64,000 nucleotides of DNA from Bacteroidales bacterium (GCA_017615795.1 JAFZZK010000029.1:1-64000); one strand, 5' to 3'; positions 52,342-61,107 are shown, counted from the first letter of the stretch. A program made the numbers and translations. Notes: generated by a model not told the origin, from the letters alone.

Positions 52342-53754
52342 TTACCGATATTGTAATTTGTTCAGGAAAAAAACGGGATTCCGATTCCGGCTGCTTGTAT
52401 TACGGAAACGGTAGCCTGACAGCAGATAATAGTCGCTGTACCAGTGATATAATGCTGTTGTGTATACCATGGGCGCGTTGCGGTTCTCTTGGGGGAAGAG
52501 TGTGGAGGACCGGATGGGGTCGATGACGTTCAACTGCTTGTCGGTGAGCATGGTTGTCAAGGTCTGGCCGATGATATGGTAGAACAGGATTTGCTCTGGG
52601 GAGAAAGTGACCCGGAGGTGCGTGGTGAGGTTCGTGAGCAACATGTTGTCGAAGGGGAAATCGTAGTTTCCTATCTGATGGCCTTTGAAGTCGAAAATCC
52701 GAACATCGGCATCGATGAAGCGGTATCCCATGAAGATGGGCTCCGTGGTGGGCACTCCATAAGAGTAGGTGGTCGAATAGCGGTATTCGGGGTAGAAAGA
52801 CTCCGTGACAAAAGCCACCAGTGAACTGTCGCGGAACAGGCGCCCGGGCAGGTAGAGGACTTCTGTCTTCCCGGCGGCTGGCGGATCGTATGTGCTTAGT
52901 TCAATGTTCGAAAATTCGCCGTTGTCGTAGATGAGCGTGTAGATTCCGGTGGCGGTGTTGTCGTAGGAGCTTTTTCGCAGTTGGTAGGTGCCGGCAATCA
53001 TTAGCCGTCCGGAATCCAACAGGGCTATGCGGGCGTTCTGAAAGCGATAGGATCCGGTGTCAGGCAGGTCAATCATGCGTGTGACATCGCCTTCCAGGGT
53101 GCTTTCGCAAAGCCAGATGACGTTGTTCCGACTGTTTGAGCCGATGTTGGCGCATACTACCACACGTTTTCCTTCAGGGTCGATCGCATAATCGTCAATC
53201 GTGTAATCTGGTGCATCTTTGAGATAGAGCCCATGTACGTATGGCCGGTTGGAGGGTAACACAAACAAATTGCTGCTCGATTTTCCGGTAGGGCAGGTAA
53301 AAAAAATTGTATGTGCATAATTCCTGATGTGGGCAATATCCTCTGTGGGCAGATTGTGGATGTGCAGGGTGTCCATCCCGTCGAAGCCGGGTCGCAGGTG
53401 CAGCAATATGCCTCTCGGACCCTTTTTCTTCTTGATCTTTTCTTGATAGAGCACATACAGGTCGCCGTCGTGGTAGGTGGATGCAATGTATATATATTGT
53501 AAAGGCAAGCGTAGCAACGTTTCCTTTTGTTTTTGCAAATTGACGTCGTAGTGGACGATGTGTGCGACGGGTGTGTCGGTGTCGTAGGTTGGATAAAGGA
53601 TATAAAGACCTGACGTGTCGCATAGGACGTACTGCAGTTCGGAGGAAAACTGGCTGGCGGGAAATTCCAGACGTATGGGATTGTCGCCCTGGGCATGCAA
53701 ATGTCCAAGGACAAGGCAAAAAAGTATGCCGATAAGGGCAATCCGTGTTTTCAT
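52342..53754 (-). CDS. Secreted protein of unknown function
   Basis: The 470-residue protein has a signal peptide (IALIGILFCLVLGHLHAQ) and no further membrane segment. The mature chain is beta-rich, with repeating aromatic/Asp strands such as GLYILYPTYDTD, DGDLYVLYQEK, RVVVCANIG and GRLMIAGTYQL about 45-60 residues apart. This suggests a beta-propeller, but no family motif was recognised. The longer frame reaching 53844 overlaps fabG and is rejected in favour of the ATG at 53754, which lies 11 bases after the fabG stop. It is probably the last gene of the glyA-side cluster. Confidence 0.62.
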   Translation of the reverse strand: MKTRIALIGILFCLVLGHLHAQGDNPIRLEFPASQFSSELQYVLCDTSGLYILYPTYDTDTPVAHIVHYDVNLQKQKETLLRLPLQYIYIASTYHDGDLYVLYQEKIKKKKGPRGILLHLRPGFDGMDTLHIHNLPTEDIAHIRNYAHTIFFTCPTGKSSSNLFVLPSNRPYVHGLYLKDAPDYTIDDYAIDPEGKRVVVCANIGSNSRNNVIWLCESTLEGDVTRMIDLPDTGSYRFQNARIALLDSGRLMIAGTYQLRKSSYDNTATGIYTLIYDNGEFSNIELSTYDPPAAGKTEVLYLPGRLFRDSSLVAFVTESFYPEYRYSTTYSYGVPTTEPIFMGYRFIDADVRIFDFKGHQIGNYDFPFDNMLLTNLTTHLRVTFSPEQILFYHIIGQTLTTMLTDKQLNVIDPIRSSTLFPQENRNAPMVYTTALYHWYSDYYLLSGYRFRNTSSRNRNPVFFLNKLQYR

Positions 53755-53765
53755 GGGAAAAGGGA

Positions 53766-54515
53766 TTAGGACATGCCGCCGTCGCAAACGAGGGTCTGCC
53801 CCGTGACGTATGTGGCGAGGTCGGAGGCCAAGAAGAGGGCGCATCGGGCCACGTCTTTTGGGGTGCCTTGGCGGCGGAGGGCGATGCGTTGGAGGATGCT
53901 CTCTTTTTGTTCGGGTGACAAGGAGAGGGTCATCTCGGTGTCGATGAAGCCCGGGGCGATGGCGTTGACGCGGATGTTGCGGCTTCCCAATTCGCGGGCC
54001 AGCGACTTGGTGAAGGCGATAATGCCGGCTTTGGAAGCGGCATAGTTGGCCTGTCCTGCATTGCCGGAGATGCCGACCACGCTGGCCATGTTGATGATGA
54101 CACCTTGGCGCTGGCGCATCATGATAGGCGTGCAGGCGTGGGCATAGTTGAACACCGACTTGAGGTTGGTGTTGATGACATCATCCCACTGCTGCTCGCT
54201 CATGCGCATCAGCAGGGTGTCGTGGGTGATGCCGGCGTTGTTGACGAGAATGTCGATGTGGCCAAACCGTTCGTGGATGGCGGCCACCTGTTGCTGGACT
54301 TCGTCAAAACAAGAGACATCGCCCACGAATGCTTCCGCATCGCAGCCGATGTCTCTGAGTTCTTTAAGGGTTTGTTCGGCCTGTTCGCTGGCATGGCGGT
54401 ATACCAAGGCGATGGAGGCCCCGTTTTGGGCCATGGCCAACGCAATGGCCTTGCCGATGCCTCGGGAACCACCGGTGACGATGGCGACTTTGCCAGTGAG
54501 GTCGATGGTTGTCAT
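53766..54515 (-). CDS. fabG: 3-oxoacyl-[acyl-carrier-protein] reductase
   Basis: SDR that reduces 3-oxoacyl-ACP in fatty acid elongation. The 249-residue protein has TGGSRGIGKAIAL (NADPH loop), LVNNAGITHDTLLMRM (typical of FabG), NMASVVGISGNAGQANYAASKAG with catalytic Ser, Tyr and Lys, and APGFIDTEMT. The ATG directly follows the stop of the CoA-transferase alpha subunit, with no gap, so the two are cotranscribed and probably coupled. The DTLLMRM element supports FabG over other SDRs, although a 3-hydroxyacyl-CoA dehydrogenase role with the transferase is possible. Confidence 0.85.
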   Translation of the reverse strand: MTTIDLTGKVAIVTGGSRGIGKAIALAMAQNGASIALVYRHASEQAEQTLKELRDIGCDAEAFVGDVSCFDEVQQQVAAIHERFGHIDILVNNAGITHDTLLMRMSEQQWDDVINTNLKSVFNYAHACTPIMMRQRQGVIINMASVVGISGNAGQANYAASKAGIIAFTKSLARELGSRNIRVNAIAPGFIDTEMTLSLSPEQKESILQRIALRRQGTPKDVARCALFLASDLATYVTGQTLVCDGGMS

Positions 54516-55160
54516 TTACTTGACGATGTAGTTGACATAGATACCCGGGGTGTGGACGCTCTCCATGGGGATTTGGCCCACTTCGACCAGCTCCTTCGTC
54601 TCCACGATGACGATGTCAGCGGCGGCGGCCATCATCGGGTTGAAGTTCTGGGTCGTGCCCTTGTAGATGCAGTTGCCCATGGTGTCGCAGATGCTGGCGC
54701 CAATGAGGGCGACGTCGGCGTGGAGGGGTTTTTCTAGCAGATACTCTTCGCCGTCCACCATGACTTTTTGCTTGCCTTCCTCAACGATGGTGCCGAGGCC
54801 GGTCTTGGTGAGTACGCCGCCGAGGCCTGCGCCACCGCAACGGATACGCTCGGCCAGTGTGCCCTGCGGGCAGAACTCGATGTCAAGGGTCTTCTCGTTG
54901 AACTGTTGGATGGTGTCGGCATTGGTGCCGATGTGGGAAGCGTAGAGCTTCTTGACCTGCTTGTTGGCAATCAGCATGCCGATGGCCTTGTTGGGATAGG
55001 CGGTGTCGTTTCCGATGAGGGTGAGGTCTTTAACACCTCTCTTGGCAATAGCCTCGATGACTTTCACGGCAGAGCCGCAGCCGAGAAATCCGCCGTACAT
55101 GATGGTCATGCCGTCTTTTACGTAGGAGGCGGCTTCTTCTATGGTGATTAATTTACTCAT
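54516..55160 (-). CDS. 3-oxoacid/acetoacetate CoA-transferase alpha subunit (lone)
   Basis: The 214-residue protein matches subunit A of SCOT/AtoD-type CoA transferases: YGGFLGCGSAVKVIEAI (the CoA-binding GxGxxG-like loop), LTLIGNDTAYPN, FCPQGTLAERIRCGGAGLGGVLTKTGLGT and a DVALIGASICD segment. The catalytic Glu lies in subunit B, which is normally the next gene. Here the next gene is fabG and no B subunit is in the window. It could pair with a distant B subunit or act otherwise. It is followed without a gap by fabG. Confidence 0.85.
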   Translation of the reverse strand: MSKLITIEEAASYVKDGMTIMYGGFLGCGSAVKVIEAIAKRGVKDLTLIGNDTAYPNKAIGMLIANKQVKKLYASHIGTNADTIQQFNEKTLDIEFCPQGTLAERIRCGGAGLGGVLTKTGLGTIVEEGKQKVMVDGEEYLLEKPLHADVALIGASICDTMGNCIYKGTTQNFNPMMAAAADIVIVETKELVEVGQIPMESVHTPGIYVNYIVK

Positions 55161-55188
55161 TGTGTTAATTTTATAGGGTTGGACAAAG

Positions 55189-55213
55189 GCCCTGCGCTTC
55201 AGGGGCGCAGGGC
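55189..55213 (-). terminator. GC-rich hairpin after glyA
   Basis: A perfect nine-base stem lies at 55189-55197 and 55205-55213 just past the glyA stop. The T-run is strong on the plus strand but weak on the minus strand, so its efficiency as a glyA terminator is unclear. Confidence 0.5.
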
Positions 55214-55220
55214 TTGTTTT

Positions 55221-56501
55221 TTACCAGGCGAAGAGAGGTCTGTCGTGCATCATGTCGTTGACCTGCTTGCGGGTCTTGGCGATGAGCTCTTCGTTTTCGA
55301 CATCGCAGAGGATGTTGTCGATCATTTCGACGATGCCGTCCATATCGTTCTCCTTGAGGCCGCGGGTGGTGATGGCGGGGGTGCCGACACGCAGGCCGGA
55401 GGTCTGGAAGGCGGAGCGGGTGTCAAACGGGACCATGTTCTTGTTGATGGTGATGTCGGCCTTGACGAGCGTGTTCTCGGCGACCTTGCCGGTCATGTCG
55501 GGGAACTTGGTGCGGAGGTCGATGAGCATGAGGTGGTTGTCGGTGCCGCCGGAGATGATCTTGTAGCCTCTCTTGTTGAAGGCCTCGGCCATGGCTGCGG
55601 CGTTGAGCTTCACCTGTTTCACGTATTGTGCGTAGTCGTCGGTCAGAGCCTCGCCGAAAGCGACGGCCTTGGCGGCGATGACGTGTTCCAGCGGACCGCC
55701 CTGCACGCCCGGGAAGACGGCGGAGTCGAGCAGCTGGGACATCATCTTGACGACGCCCTTCGGGGTGGTCTTGCCCCAGGGGTTCTCAAAGTCCTTGCCC
55801 ATCATGATGAGGCCGCCGCGCGGTCCGCGCAGGGTCTTGTGGGTCGTGGTGGTCACGATGTGGCAGTGTGCCACGGCGTTGTTGAGCAATCCTTTGGCGA
55901 TGAGGCCGGCGGGGTGGGAGATGTCGGCCATCAGGATGGCGCCGATCTTGTCGGCAATCTCGCGCATGCGTTTCCAGTCCCAGTCGCGGCTGTAGGCGGA
56001 GGCGCCGCCGATGATCAGCTTCGGGCGCTCCTGGAGGGCTACTTGCTCCATCTTGTCATAGTTGATGCAGCCGGTCTCTTCCTCCACTTGGTAGGCCACT
56101 TGGTGGTAAAGGATGCCGGAGGAGTTGACGGGGGAACCATGGGAGAGGTGTCCGCCGTGGTTGAGGTCGAGGCCCATGAAGGTGTCGCCCGGTTGCAGGC
56201 AGGCCAGCAGCACAGCCATGTTGGCTTGTGCGCCGGAGTGCGGTTGCACGTTGGCCCATTCGGCGCCGAAGAGCTCCTTGACACGGTCAATGGCGATTTG
56301 CTCGCTCTGGTCCACGATCTGGCAGCCGCCATAGTAACGCTTCGTGGGAAGACCTTCCGCGTATTTGTTGGTCATGACGGAACCCATGGCCTCCATCACT
56401 TGGGGGCTTACAAAGTTCTCGGAAGCGATCAGCTCAATGCCGTTGGTCTGGCGTTGACGCTCTTGCTCGATAAGGTTGAAGATTTGCTCGTCTCTTTTCA
56501 T
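55221..56501 (-). CDS. glyA: Serine hydroxymethyltransferase
   Basis: PLP enzyme that interconverts serine and glycine and supplies one-carbon units. The 426-residue protein has [13 protein letters not shown] near the start, [27 protein letters not shown], a [11 protein letters not shown] element, and [15 protein letters not shown] with PLP Lys222. Length and motifs are those of the canonical enzyme. It has its own promoter (TATATTTG, 56559-56566 minus) and a hairpin after it. It is followed by the CoA-transferase gene. Confidence 0.96.
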   Translation of the reverse strand: MKRDEQIFNLIEQERQRQTNGIELIASENFVSPQVMEAMGSVMTNKYAEGLPTKRYYGGCQIVDQSEQIAIDRVKELFGAEWANVQPHSGAQANMAVLLACLQPGDTFMGLDLNHGGHLSHGSPVNSSGILYHQVAYQVEEETGCINYDKMEQVALQERPKLIIGGASAYSRDWDWKRMREIADKIGAILMADISHPAGLIAKGLLNNAVAHCHIVTTTTHKTLRGPRGGLIMMGKDFENPWGKTTPKGVVKMMSQLLDSAVFPGVQGGPLEHVIAAKAVAFGEALTDDYAQYVKQVKLNAAAMAEAFNKRGYKIISGGTDNHLMLIDLRTKFPDMTGKVAENTLVKADITINKNMVPFDTRSAFQTSGLRVGTPAITTRGLKENDMDGIVEMIDNILCDVENEELIAKTRKQVNDMMHDRPLFAW

Positions 56502-56558
56502 GTCTTATTTTTATAAGTTATTGATTAATATATATATTGACTTTTTATAACAAGGTTG

Positions 56559-56566
56559 CAAATATA
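56559..56566 (-). promoter_or_regulatory. -7 box for glyA
   Basis: On the minus strand the bases read TATATTTG, about 57 bases before the glyA ATG, preceded by a T-run. Confidence 0.6.
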
Positions 56567-56661
56567 TAAAAAAAAAGTGTACGATGGGAGAAGAGTGTGA
56601 AAATAGGGTGGCGCTCCATGGTCATGTCGTCCATGCTAGAATGGCATTGGCCGTTTTTTTG

Positions 56662-56669
56662 TATTTTTG
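56662..56669 (+). promoter_or_regulatory. -7 box for the hemerythrin-regulator operon
   Basis: TATTTTTG preceded by TTTTTTTG, 47 bases before the ATG at 56717. Confidence 0.6.
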
Positions 56670-56716
56670 CCCCGTCTTATCCGATCCTAAACAAAACCAA
56701 ATCCAAGTAACACTCT

Positions 56717-57430
56717 ATGAAGAACATCGACTCTAAGATTCCTGTAGTGTTCGCCCGCAAAAAAATGGCCGACCTGCTAACGGAACGCAGCAACCTCATC
56801 TCTTTGCTCCCTCGGTTGGGTGTTTCCCTCGGCTTCGGAGAAAAGACCGTTGCACAGGTTTGCGCCGATGACAAGATATCCCTGCCGCTGTTCCTGCTTA
56901 TCAGCAATGTCTACACGATGGACGACTACCTGCCTTCCATTGAAGAGCTGCGCCAGTGTCCCATAGAGGAAATTGTCGTTTATTTGACTAATTCGCACAA
57001 GGAGTACCTTGAATATAAGTTTCCCCATATCGAAGAACATTTAAAAGAAGTCGTTGCGGATTGGAGCGAGAAGTACAAACGACTGATAACTAATTTCTTC
57101 TTTGACTACAAGAACGAAGTGGTGGATCATTTCAAGTATGAAGAGGATGTTGTTTTCCCCTTTATAAAAAAACTATTTGAAAAAAAATCACCCAAGAAAA
57201 ACCGTCCGCGTCGCAGTGCCTTCGACAAGCAGCACACCAATATTGAGGATAAATTGCGCGACTTCACCAATCTGCTCATCAAGTATATACCCGCCGATGT
57301 GTCGCAGCGCGAGCGCATAGACATGCTGGAGGACATCTGCTCTTTGTCGGATGACATCGAGAAGCACGCCCTTATCGAGGAGAAGATATTGTTTCCGTAT
57401 ATCAATCTTTTAGAAGATGAAAGCAAATAA
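56717..57430 (+). CDS. Hemerythrin-domain protein
   Basis: The 237-residue protein has an N-terminal region of about 75 residues (DLLTERSNLISLLPRLGVSLGFGEKTVAQVC, like the ScdA N-terminal helical domain) and a hemerythrin-like four-helix bundle. The di-iron ligand pattern is visible: NSHKEYLEYKFPHIEEHL, DHFKYEEDVVFPF, DKQHTNIEDKL and EKHALIEEKILFPYI (His and Glu spaced as H...H-x3-E). It may bind oxygen or NO, or repair iron centres as RIC/YtfE proteins do. It overlaps the LuxR-type regulator gene by 14 bases and thus may deliver the signal for it. Confidence 0.82.
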   Translation: MKNIDSKIPVVFARKKMADLLTERSNLISLLPRLGVSLGFGEKTVAQVCADDKISLPLFLLISNVYTMDDYLPSIEELRQCPIEEIVVYLTNSHKEYLEYKFPHIEEHLKEVVADWSEKYKRLITNFFFDYKNEVVDHFKYEEDVVFPFIKKLFEKKSPKKNRPRRSAFDKQHTNIEDKLRDFTNLLIKYIPADVSQRERIDMLEDICSLSDDIEKHALIEEKILFPYINLLEDESK

Positions 57431-58010
57431 GATAGCCATTGCCGATCCGTCTCCCATCGTTATCGCAGGGCTGTCTGCCTTGTTGCGGGAGCTGTCCGAC
57501 TGTGAGGTGGTTTTGCAGTCGGACGACATGCACACGGTGGAGACACGCCTGCGCATCCTCCGCCCCGATGTGCTCATCATCAACCCTTTGATGATCGATT
57601 TTTCCAAGCGTCGCATGGTGCGGTCGCAATTCGAGGATCTGCCCGACATGCACTTGGTGGCACTGATCTCCTCATACGTTGAATCGCAGATTCTCAAGCA
57701 GTTCCATGGCGTTATAGAGCTCAATGACGACATGCAGCGCATCAAGTCCACATTGCAGCAGGTAAGTGTTAAGCAGACTGGTGATGCAGAGATGGATTCT
57801 TCTATGTTGTCCGACCGTGAAAAAGATGTGCTGATCTGCCTTGCCAAGGGCCAAAAGAACAACGAGATTGCGGAAAATCTCCACATATCCACCCATACGG
57901 TTATCACGCATCGCAAGAATATTGTCCGGAAGACGGGCATCAAGTCCGTGTCAGCCCTTACCGTGTATGCGATTCTTAACAACCTTCTGGAACAGAAGGA
58001 TATTATTTAG
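57417..58010 (+). CDS. LuxR/NarL-type regulator with degenerate receiver
   Basis: The 197-residue protein has an N-terminal receiver-like domain (1-115) and a LuxR helix-turn-helix at about 135-195: LSDREKDVLICLAKGQKNNEIAENLHIS and TVITHRKNIVRKTGIKSV. In the receiver, the phospho-acceptor Asp is Asn in the sequence PDVLIINP. One member of the N-terminal acidic pair is Pro (IADPSP), and the conserved Lys near the end is absent. So it is probably not phosphorylated and may be controlled by protein contact with its hemerythrin partner. It overlaps that gene by 14 bases. Confidence 0.82.
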   Translation: MKANKIAIADPSPIVIAGLSALLRELSDCEVVLQSDDMHTVETRLRILRPDVLIINPLMIDFSKRRMVRSQFEDLPDMHLVALISSYVESQILKQFHGVIELNDDMQRIKSTLQQVSVKQTGDAEMDSSMLSDREKDVLICLAKGQKNNEIAENLHISTHTVITHRKNIVRKTGIKSVSALTVYAILNNLLEQKDII

Positions 58011-58025
58011 AAATAACTTTTTAAG

Positions 58026-58058
58026 GCAAAAAAAAGGTGTCCAAACGGACACCCCTTT
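58026..58058 (-). terminator. Terminator of the DUF2147 gene
   Basis: A seven-base stem (58036-58042 with 58047-58053) is followed on the minus strand by eight T residues. The plus-strand T-run is shorter, but it may also serve the regulator gene. Confidence 0.82.
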
Positions 58059-58064
58059 TGTGTG

Positions 58065-58484
58065 TTACTTCTGTGGCCGAAGTTTGGACTCGCGGGTCCA
58101 GTCAACGGTCATTCCGAACAGCGACACGCCCAAATAACCGCGCATTTTGAGGGTCTTGCCGTAGTTTACCAACCGGATGTAGGTCTTGTAGGTGCCCTTT
58201 TTGCCGGGATATTTCAGCTTGCCGTTCTGGTATTCGTTGTCTTTGGCGTTGTAGGTCAGGCCGGTCATGAAGACGAGCCCGAGTTGGTTTTTCTTTTTGG
58301 GGTTCTCCACCCAAACCACCTTGGCCTCGTAAGTGCCGTCGGCGGCCTTGTAGATTTCGCATTGGGAACCCTCTTTGGAGAAGGGGTCCACGGAGTGGAA
58401 AATGCCGCAAATATCATCCGCATTTTGAGCGGACAAAGAGAAGCCCAGCAGGGCGATGAACAGGGTGATCAAAGTCTTTTTCAT
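58065..58484 (-). CDS. DUF2147 secreted protein
   Basis: The 139-residue protein has a signal peptide (KKTLITLFIALLGFSLSAQ) and one DUF2147 domain: CGIFHSVDPF, EIYKAADGTYEAKVVW, NGKLKYPGKKGTYKTYI and a closing RGYLG...DWTRESK. Such proteins are small beta-barrel-like exported proteins of unknown function, sometimes near fatty acid genes. It precedes the terminator shared with the regulator gene and lies 32 bases downstream of the PepC-like gene. Confidence 0.87.
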   Translation of the reverse strand: MKKTLITLFIALLGFSLSAQNADDICGIFHSVDPFSKEGSQCEIYKAADGTYEAKVVWVENPKKKNQLGLVFMTGLTYNAKDNEYQNGKLKYPGKKGTYKTYIRLVNYGKTLKMRGYLGVSLFGMTVDWTRESKLRPQK

Positions 58485-58516
58485 AGTGGTATTTTTCTAT
58501 GTCAACAGATTATGGT

Positions 58517-59923
58517 TTATTCCTCGGGGGCGAACAATGGGTCCCAAGGCGGGAGATAGATGGGCGTTTGGTCGAAAAGTTTAAGGGTGGCGGCGGGGAT
58601 GTATTTGGACTCCACCACCAAACGGAACATGTATTCGTTGAACCACTCGTTGGTCATGATGAGGAAGCCGTTGTGGCCGTATTTGCTGCCCCAGCTGTTC
58701 TCGACCATCCACTTGAGCGGTCTGCCATCCTTGTCGAGATCGACGGCGCAGAGCGTCATAGCGTGTGTGGAGCCGCTGGCGTACGTGGCGATGCGCTGGC
58801 GCTTGTCCATGTTGAACGAGGTGCCGAAAAGGGAACCGTAGTCGTAGTTGTTGATGTCCATGTAGCCGGTCTCGCGGTCGAGGAACTTGCCCACGTCGCA
58901 GGAGAAATACATGTTGGTGCTGTCCTTGATGGAGGCGATGGCCATGTCGGCGATGTCGCTCATCGGCAGGTTGAGGTAGCGCCAGTTCTGGCCGTCATAG
59001 ACGTGCCGGTCGTACTGGATCTCATATACGCGGTAGTACTCGCGGGTGGGGTCGTTCATCACCATGTAGTACTTGCTGAAATCCTCGTTGGCGAACTTGG
59101 CGGCGAACGACTTCGGGGTATACTTGTCGGTGCTGACGATTTCGCCCTTGGCGTTGCGCTGTGTCCAGGTAAATTCGGTGGGAGGCTCGCCCAAGGAGAA
59201 CACTAACATCTTGTAGATGACCTTCAGCATCTCCATCTTCTTGTCCTGCAGCATTTTTTCGGTGGTGCTTTTGTTGTTGGCCATTTCCCGCAAAATCAGT
59301 CCGTCTTCGCGTAGACGAAGCTTGATGAGCGACGACATCTGCGAGGTGTGGTTGCTGCTGTAGGTCTCTGGCATAGCCTCTTTGGGCATAATGCCGTACT
59401 TGGTGACCAAGTTGGCCACACCTGTAAACTGGCCGCCGTCGCCAATCGGGTTTTGGAAGAGCCATTTCACGGTCTCGTCTTCCATCGATTTGGCGCGGTT
59501 GTCGAGGATGGACTGCAGGAAGAGGTTCGCCTTCTCCAGTTGGTCCCAGAAAAAGGTATAGCACTGCGAGAACTGGAAGTCGGAGGGCAGGTCATATTGG
59601 GCGATGGCCTTGGCGCGGAGCACGTTCATGCCCGTGAACATCCAGCATCGGCCGGACGAGGCCTGGTCTGTAATGGCCTTGGAGGGCACTTGGTTGGAGA
59701 AATGGGCGTCGAATGCGGTGTTGTTGTCGTAGTTTTTGGCCAACTTGTTGATGTCGTTGGCCACCACTGCGTTGCGGAGAGCCTTTTCAACACCAGTGCC
59801 CTTGTAGGAGTTCTGCAAGGTGGCGATTTGGTCGGAGGACAATCCGCCATTTTGGCTGATGTTCTGTCCGAAGACAAAGGACAGGCAGCCGACGGCTAAG
59901 GTTAGGAGGAATAATTTTTTCAT
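58517..59923 (-). CDS. Exported PepC/bleomycin hydrolase-like peptidase
   Basis: The 468-residue papain-family peptidase has a signal peptide (FLLTLAVGCLSFVFGQ), so it is exported, unlike cytoplasmic PepC. The catalytic residues are seen: QASSGRCWMF with Cys93, YASGSTHAMTL with the His, and VENSWGSKYGH with the Asn. Length and the long insert between Cys and His fit the bleomycin hydrolase group, whose members form hexameric rings. It lies before DUF2147 on the same strand. The SDR gene is 51 bases upstream. Confidence 0.9.
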   Translation of the reverse strand: MKKLFLLTLAVGCLSFVFGQNISQNGGLSSDQIATLQNSYKGTGVEKALRNAVVANDINKLAKNYDNNTAFDAHFSNQVPSKAITDQASSGRCWMFTGMNVLRAKAIAQYDLPSDFQFSQCYTFFWDQLEKANLFLQSILDNRAKSMEDETVKWLFQNPIGDGGQFTGVANLVTKYGIMPKEAMPETYSSNHTSQMSSLIKLRLREDGLILREMANNKSTTEKMLQDKKMEMLKVIYKMLVFSLGEPPTEFTWTQRNAKGEIVSTDKYTPKSFAAKFANEDFSKYYMVMNDPTREYYRVYEIQYDRHVYDGQNWRYLNLPMSDIADMAIASIKDSTNMYFSCDVGKFLDRETGYMDINNYDYGSLFGTSFNMDKRQRIATYASGSTHAMTLCAVDLDKDGRPLKWMVENSWGSKYGHNGFLIMTNEWFNEYMFRLVVESKYIPAATLKLFDQTPIYLPPWDPLFAPEE

Positions 59924-59974
59924 TGGATATTAAGTGTTTAAATTATGCTTGTTATGGTTTGAGGATGTGTTGCC

Positions 59975-60775
59975 TTACATGGGTTTGATTTTGCGGGCGA
60001 GTTTGGCGCAGAGGTTGGGGAAGAAGCGTTTGATGTGGGCCATGATCAGTTCGGAGCTGCCCACCAGTTGTTCGCGTTTCTCCTTGGCGATGGCCTTGAA
60101 GATGATGTGCGATGCCTTCTCGGGCGTGATGCCGCCGGCCTGTCCCGCGTCCATCTTGCCGTGCTTGCGTCCGTCCTTCTCCAGCGAGTTGACGGAGATG
60201 TTGGTCTGCACGCGCCCGGGGGTGAGGATGGTCACCCGGATGTTGTCCTTGTGGTTCTCTGCCGCCACGGTCTCGAAGAAGCCGTAGAGGGCGTGCTTCG
60301 CCGACGAGTAGGCGCAGCGCAACGGGAACCCGAAGAGTCCGGCGATGCTGGTGGTGACGGCCAGCTGTCCGCCGCCCTGCGCGATCATCTTGGGCAGGAT
60401 AGCCTTGGTGAGGATGACAGGCGCATAGAAGTCGATGTCCATCACCTTGCGGATGACCGCCATGTCAGTTTCCACGGTGGTGCCGCGCTGGCTGATGCCG
60501 GCATTGTTGTAAAAGAGATCGATGCGTCCGTAGGTGTTCCAGGCATCCTCTGCGAGTTGCGGCAGCGCATCGGTTCGCGAGAGGTCGAAGGGGAGGTTGG
60601 TTACCGCCTCGGCGCCACGCCGCAGACACTCCTCGCGGACCTGCTCCAAGAGATCAGGCTCCAGCGCTGTGAGAACCAGCCGCGCACCTGCTTCCGCGAA
60701 ACGGAAGGCGGTCTCCTTGCCGATGCCGGAGGAGGTGCCCGTGATCCATATCACTTTTTTCGTATAGTCATTCAT
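59975..60775 (-). CDS. Short-chain dehydrogenase (candidate 3-keto-lipid reductase)
   Basis: This 266-residue classical SDR has WITGTSSGIGKET (NAD(P) loop), FYNNAGISQRGTT, a TTSIAGLFGFPLRCAYSSAKHA segment with catalytic Ser, Tyr and Lys, and TPGRVQTNISV. The C-terminus is basic and amphipathic (HIKRFFPNLCAKLARKIKP), which could touch membranes. That fits reductases of long-chain 3-keto lipids such as 3-ketosphinganine or 3-ketocapnine, but it is inference. The TTG start at 60823 is rejected because a TACCTTTG promoter box covers that position. The true ATG is at 60775. Confidence 0.8.
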   Translation of the reverse strand: MNDYTKKVIWITGTSSGIGKETAFRFAEAGARLVLTALEPDLLEQVREECLRRGAEAVTNLPFDLSRTDALPQLAEDAWNTYGRIDLFYNNAGISQRGTTVETDMAVIRKVMDIDFYAPVILTKAILPKMIAQGGGQLAVTTSIAGLFGFPLRCAYSSAKHALYGFFETVAAENHKDNIRVTILTPGRVQTNISVNSLEKDGRKHGKMDAGQAGGITPEKASHIIFKAIAKEKREQLVGSSELIMAHIKRFFPNLCAKLARKIKPM

Positions 60776-60820
60776 AATCAATTCTTCTCCCTTGTTTGGG
60801 ACAATTTGTGTTATCGGCGG

Positions 60821-60828
60821 CAAAGGTA
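60821..60828 (-). promoter_or_regulatory. -7 box for the SDR gene
   Basis: On the minus strand the bases read TACCTTTG, 45 bases before the ATG at 60775. The box overlaps the alternative start and so decides against it. Confidence 0.6.
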
Positions 60829-60852
60829 CATAAATTATGAATACATGGACAA

Positions 60853-61053
60853 ATGTTTTCGGAGCGGCAGCAGGCCAACGACCTCTTCCAGGGGATGCTC
60901 ATCCGTCTGTGGAAAGGCTTTGGCAGCTTCGAGGGCCGCAGCTCGGAGAAGACATTCTTTATCTGGCTTCTTTTGCGTCTCTTTGATCTACTCTTTTGGT
61001 ATATCCTTCTCTTAGCCATAGGCATTCCTGTCCGTCGTATCGCTAAGAGGTAA
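60853..61053 (+). pseudogene. Remnant of an ECF sigma-factor gene
   Basis: A 66-codon frame encodes about 30 residues (RQQANDLFQGMLIRLWKGF, GSFEGRSSEKTFFIW) resembling region 2 of ECF sigma factors, where relatives have DDLYQEIFLRLW and SFRGESSFSTWLY. Then the frame turns into an unrelated hydrophobic stretch. The N-terminal 20-30 residues, regions 3 and 4 and the -35-binding helix are missing, and a stop lies just upstream of the frame. It is therefore read as a decayed gene. A short membrane peptide that happens to resemble region 2 is the alternative. Confidence 0.45.
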
Positions 61054-61107
61054 TGGTTTCATGATAATTCACCCTGCCATGTGGTGGGGCGAACTTGAAG
61101 AAACGCC

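Noticed and set aside
55189-55213. A riboswitch in the glyA region
   Set aside because: The structure lies after the glyA stop, is a simple hairpin, and no aptamer features are visible upstream of glyA.
55179-56516. A 445-codon open frame antisense to glyA
   Set aside because: Gly/Val/Asp-rich translation typical of an antisense shadow; glyA has complete motifs and a promoter.
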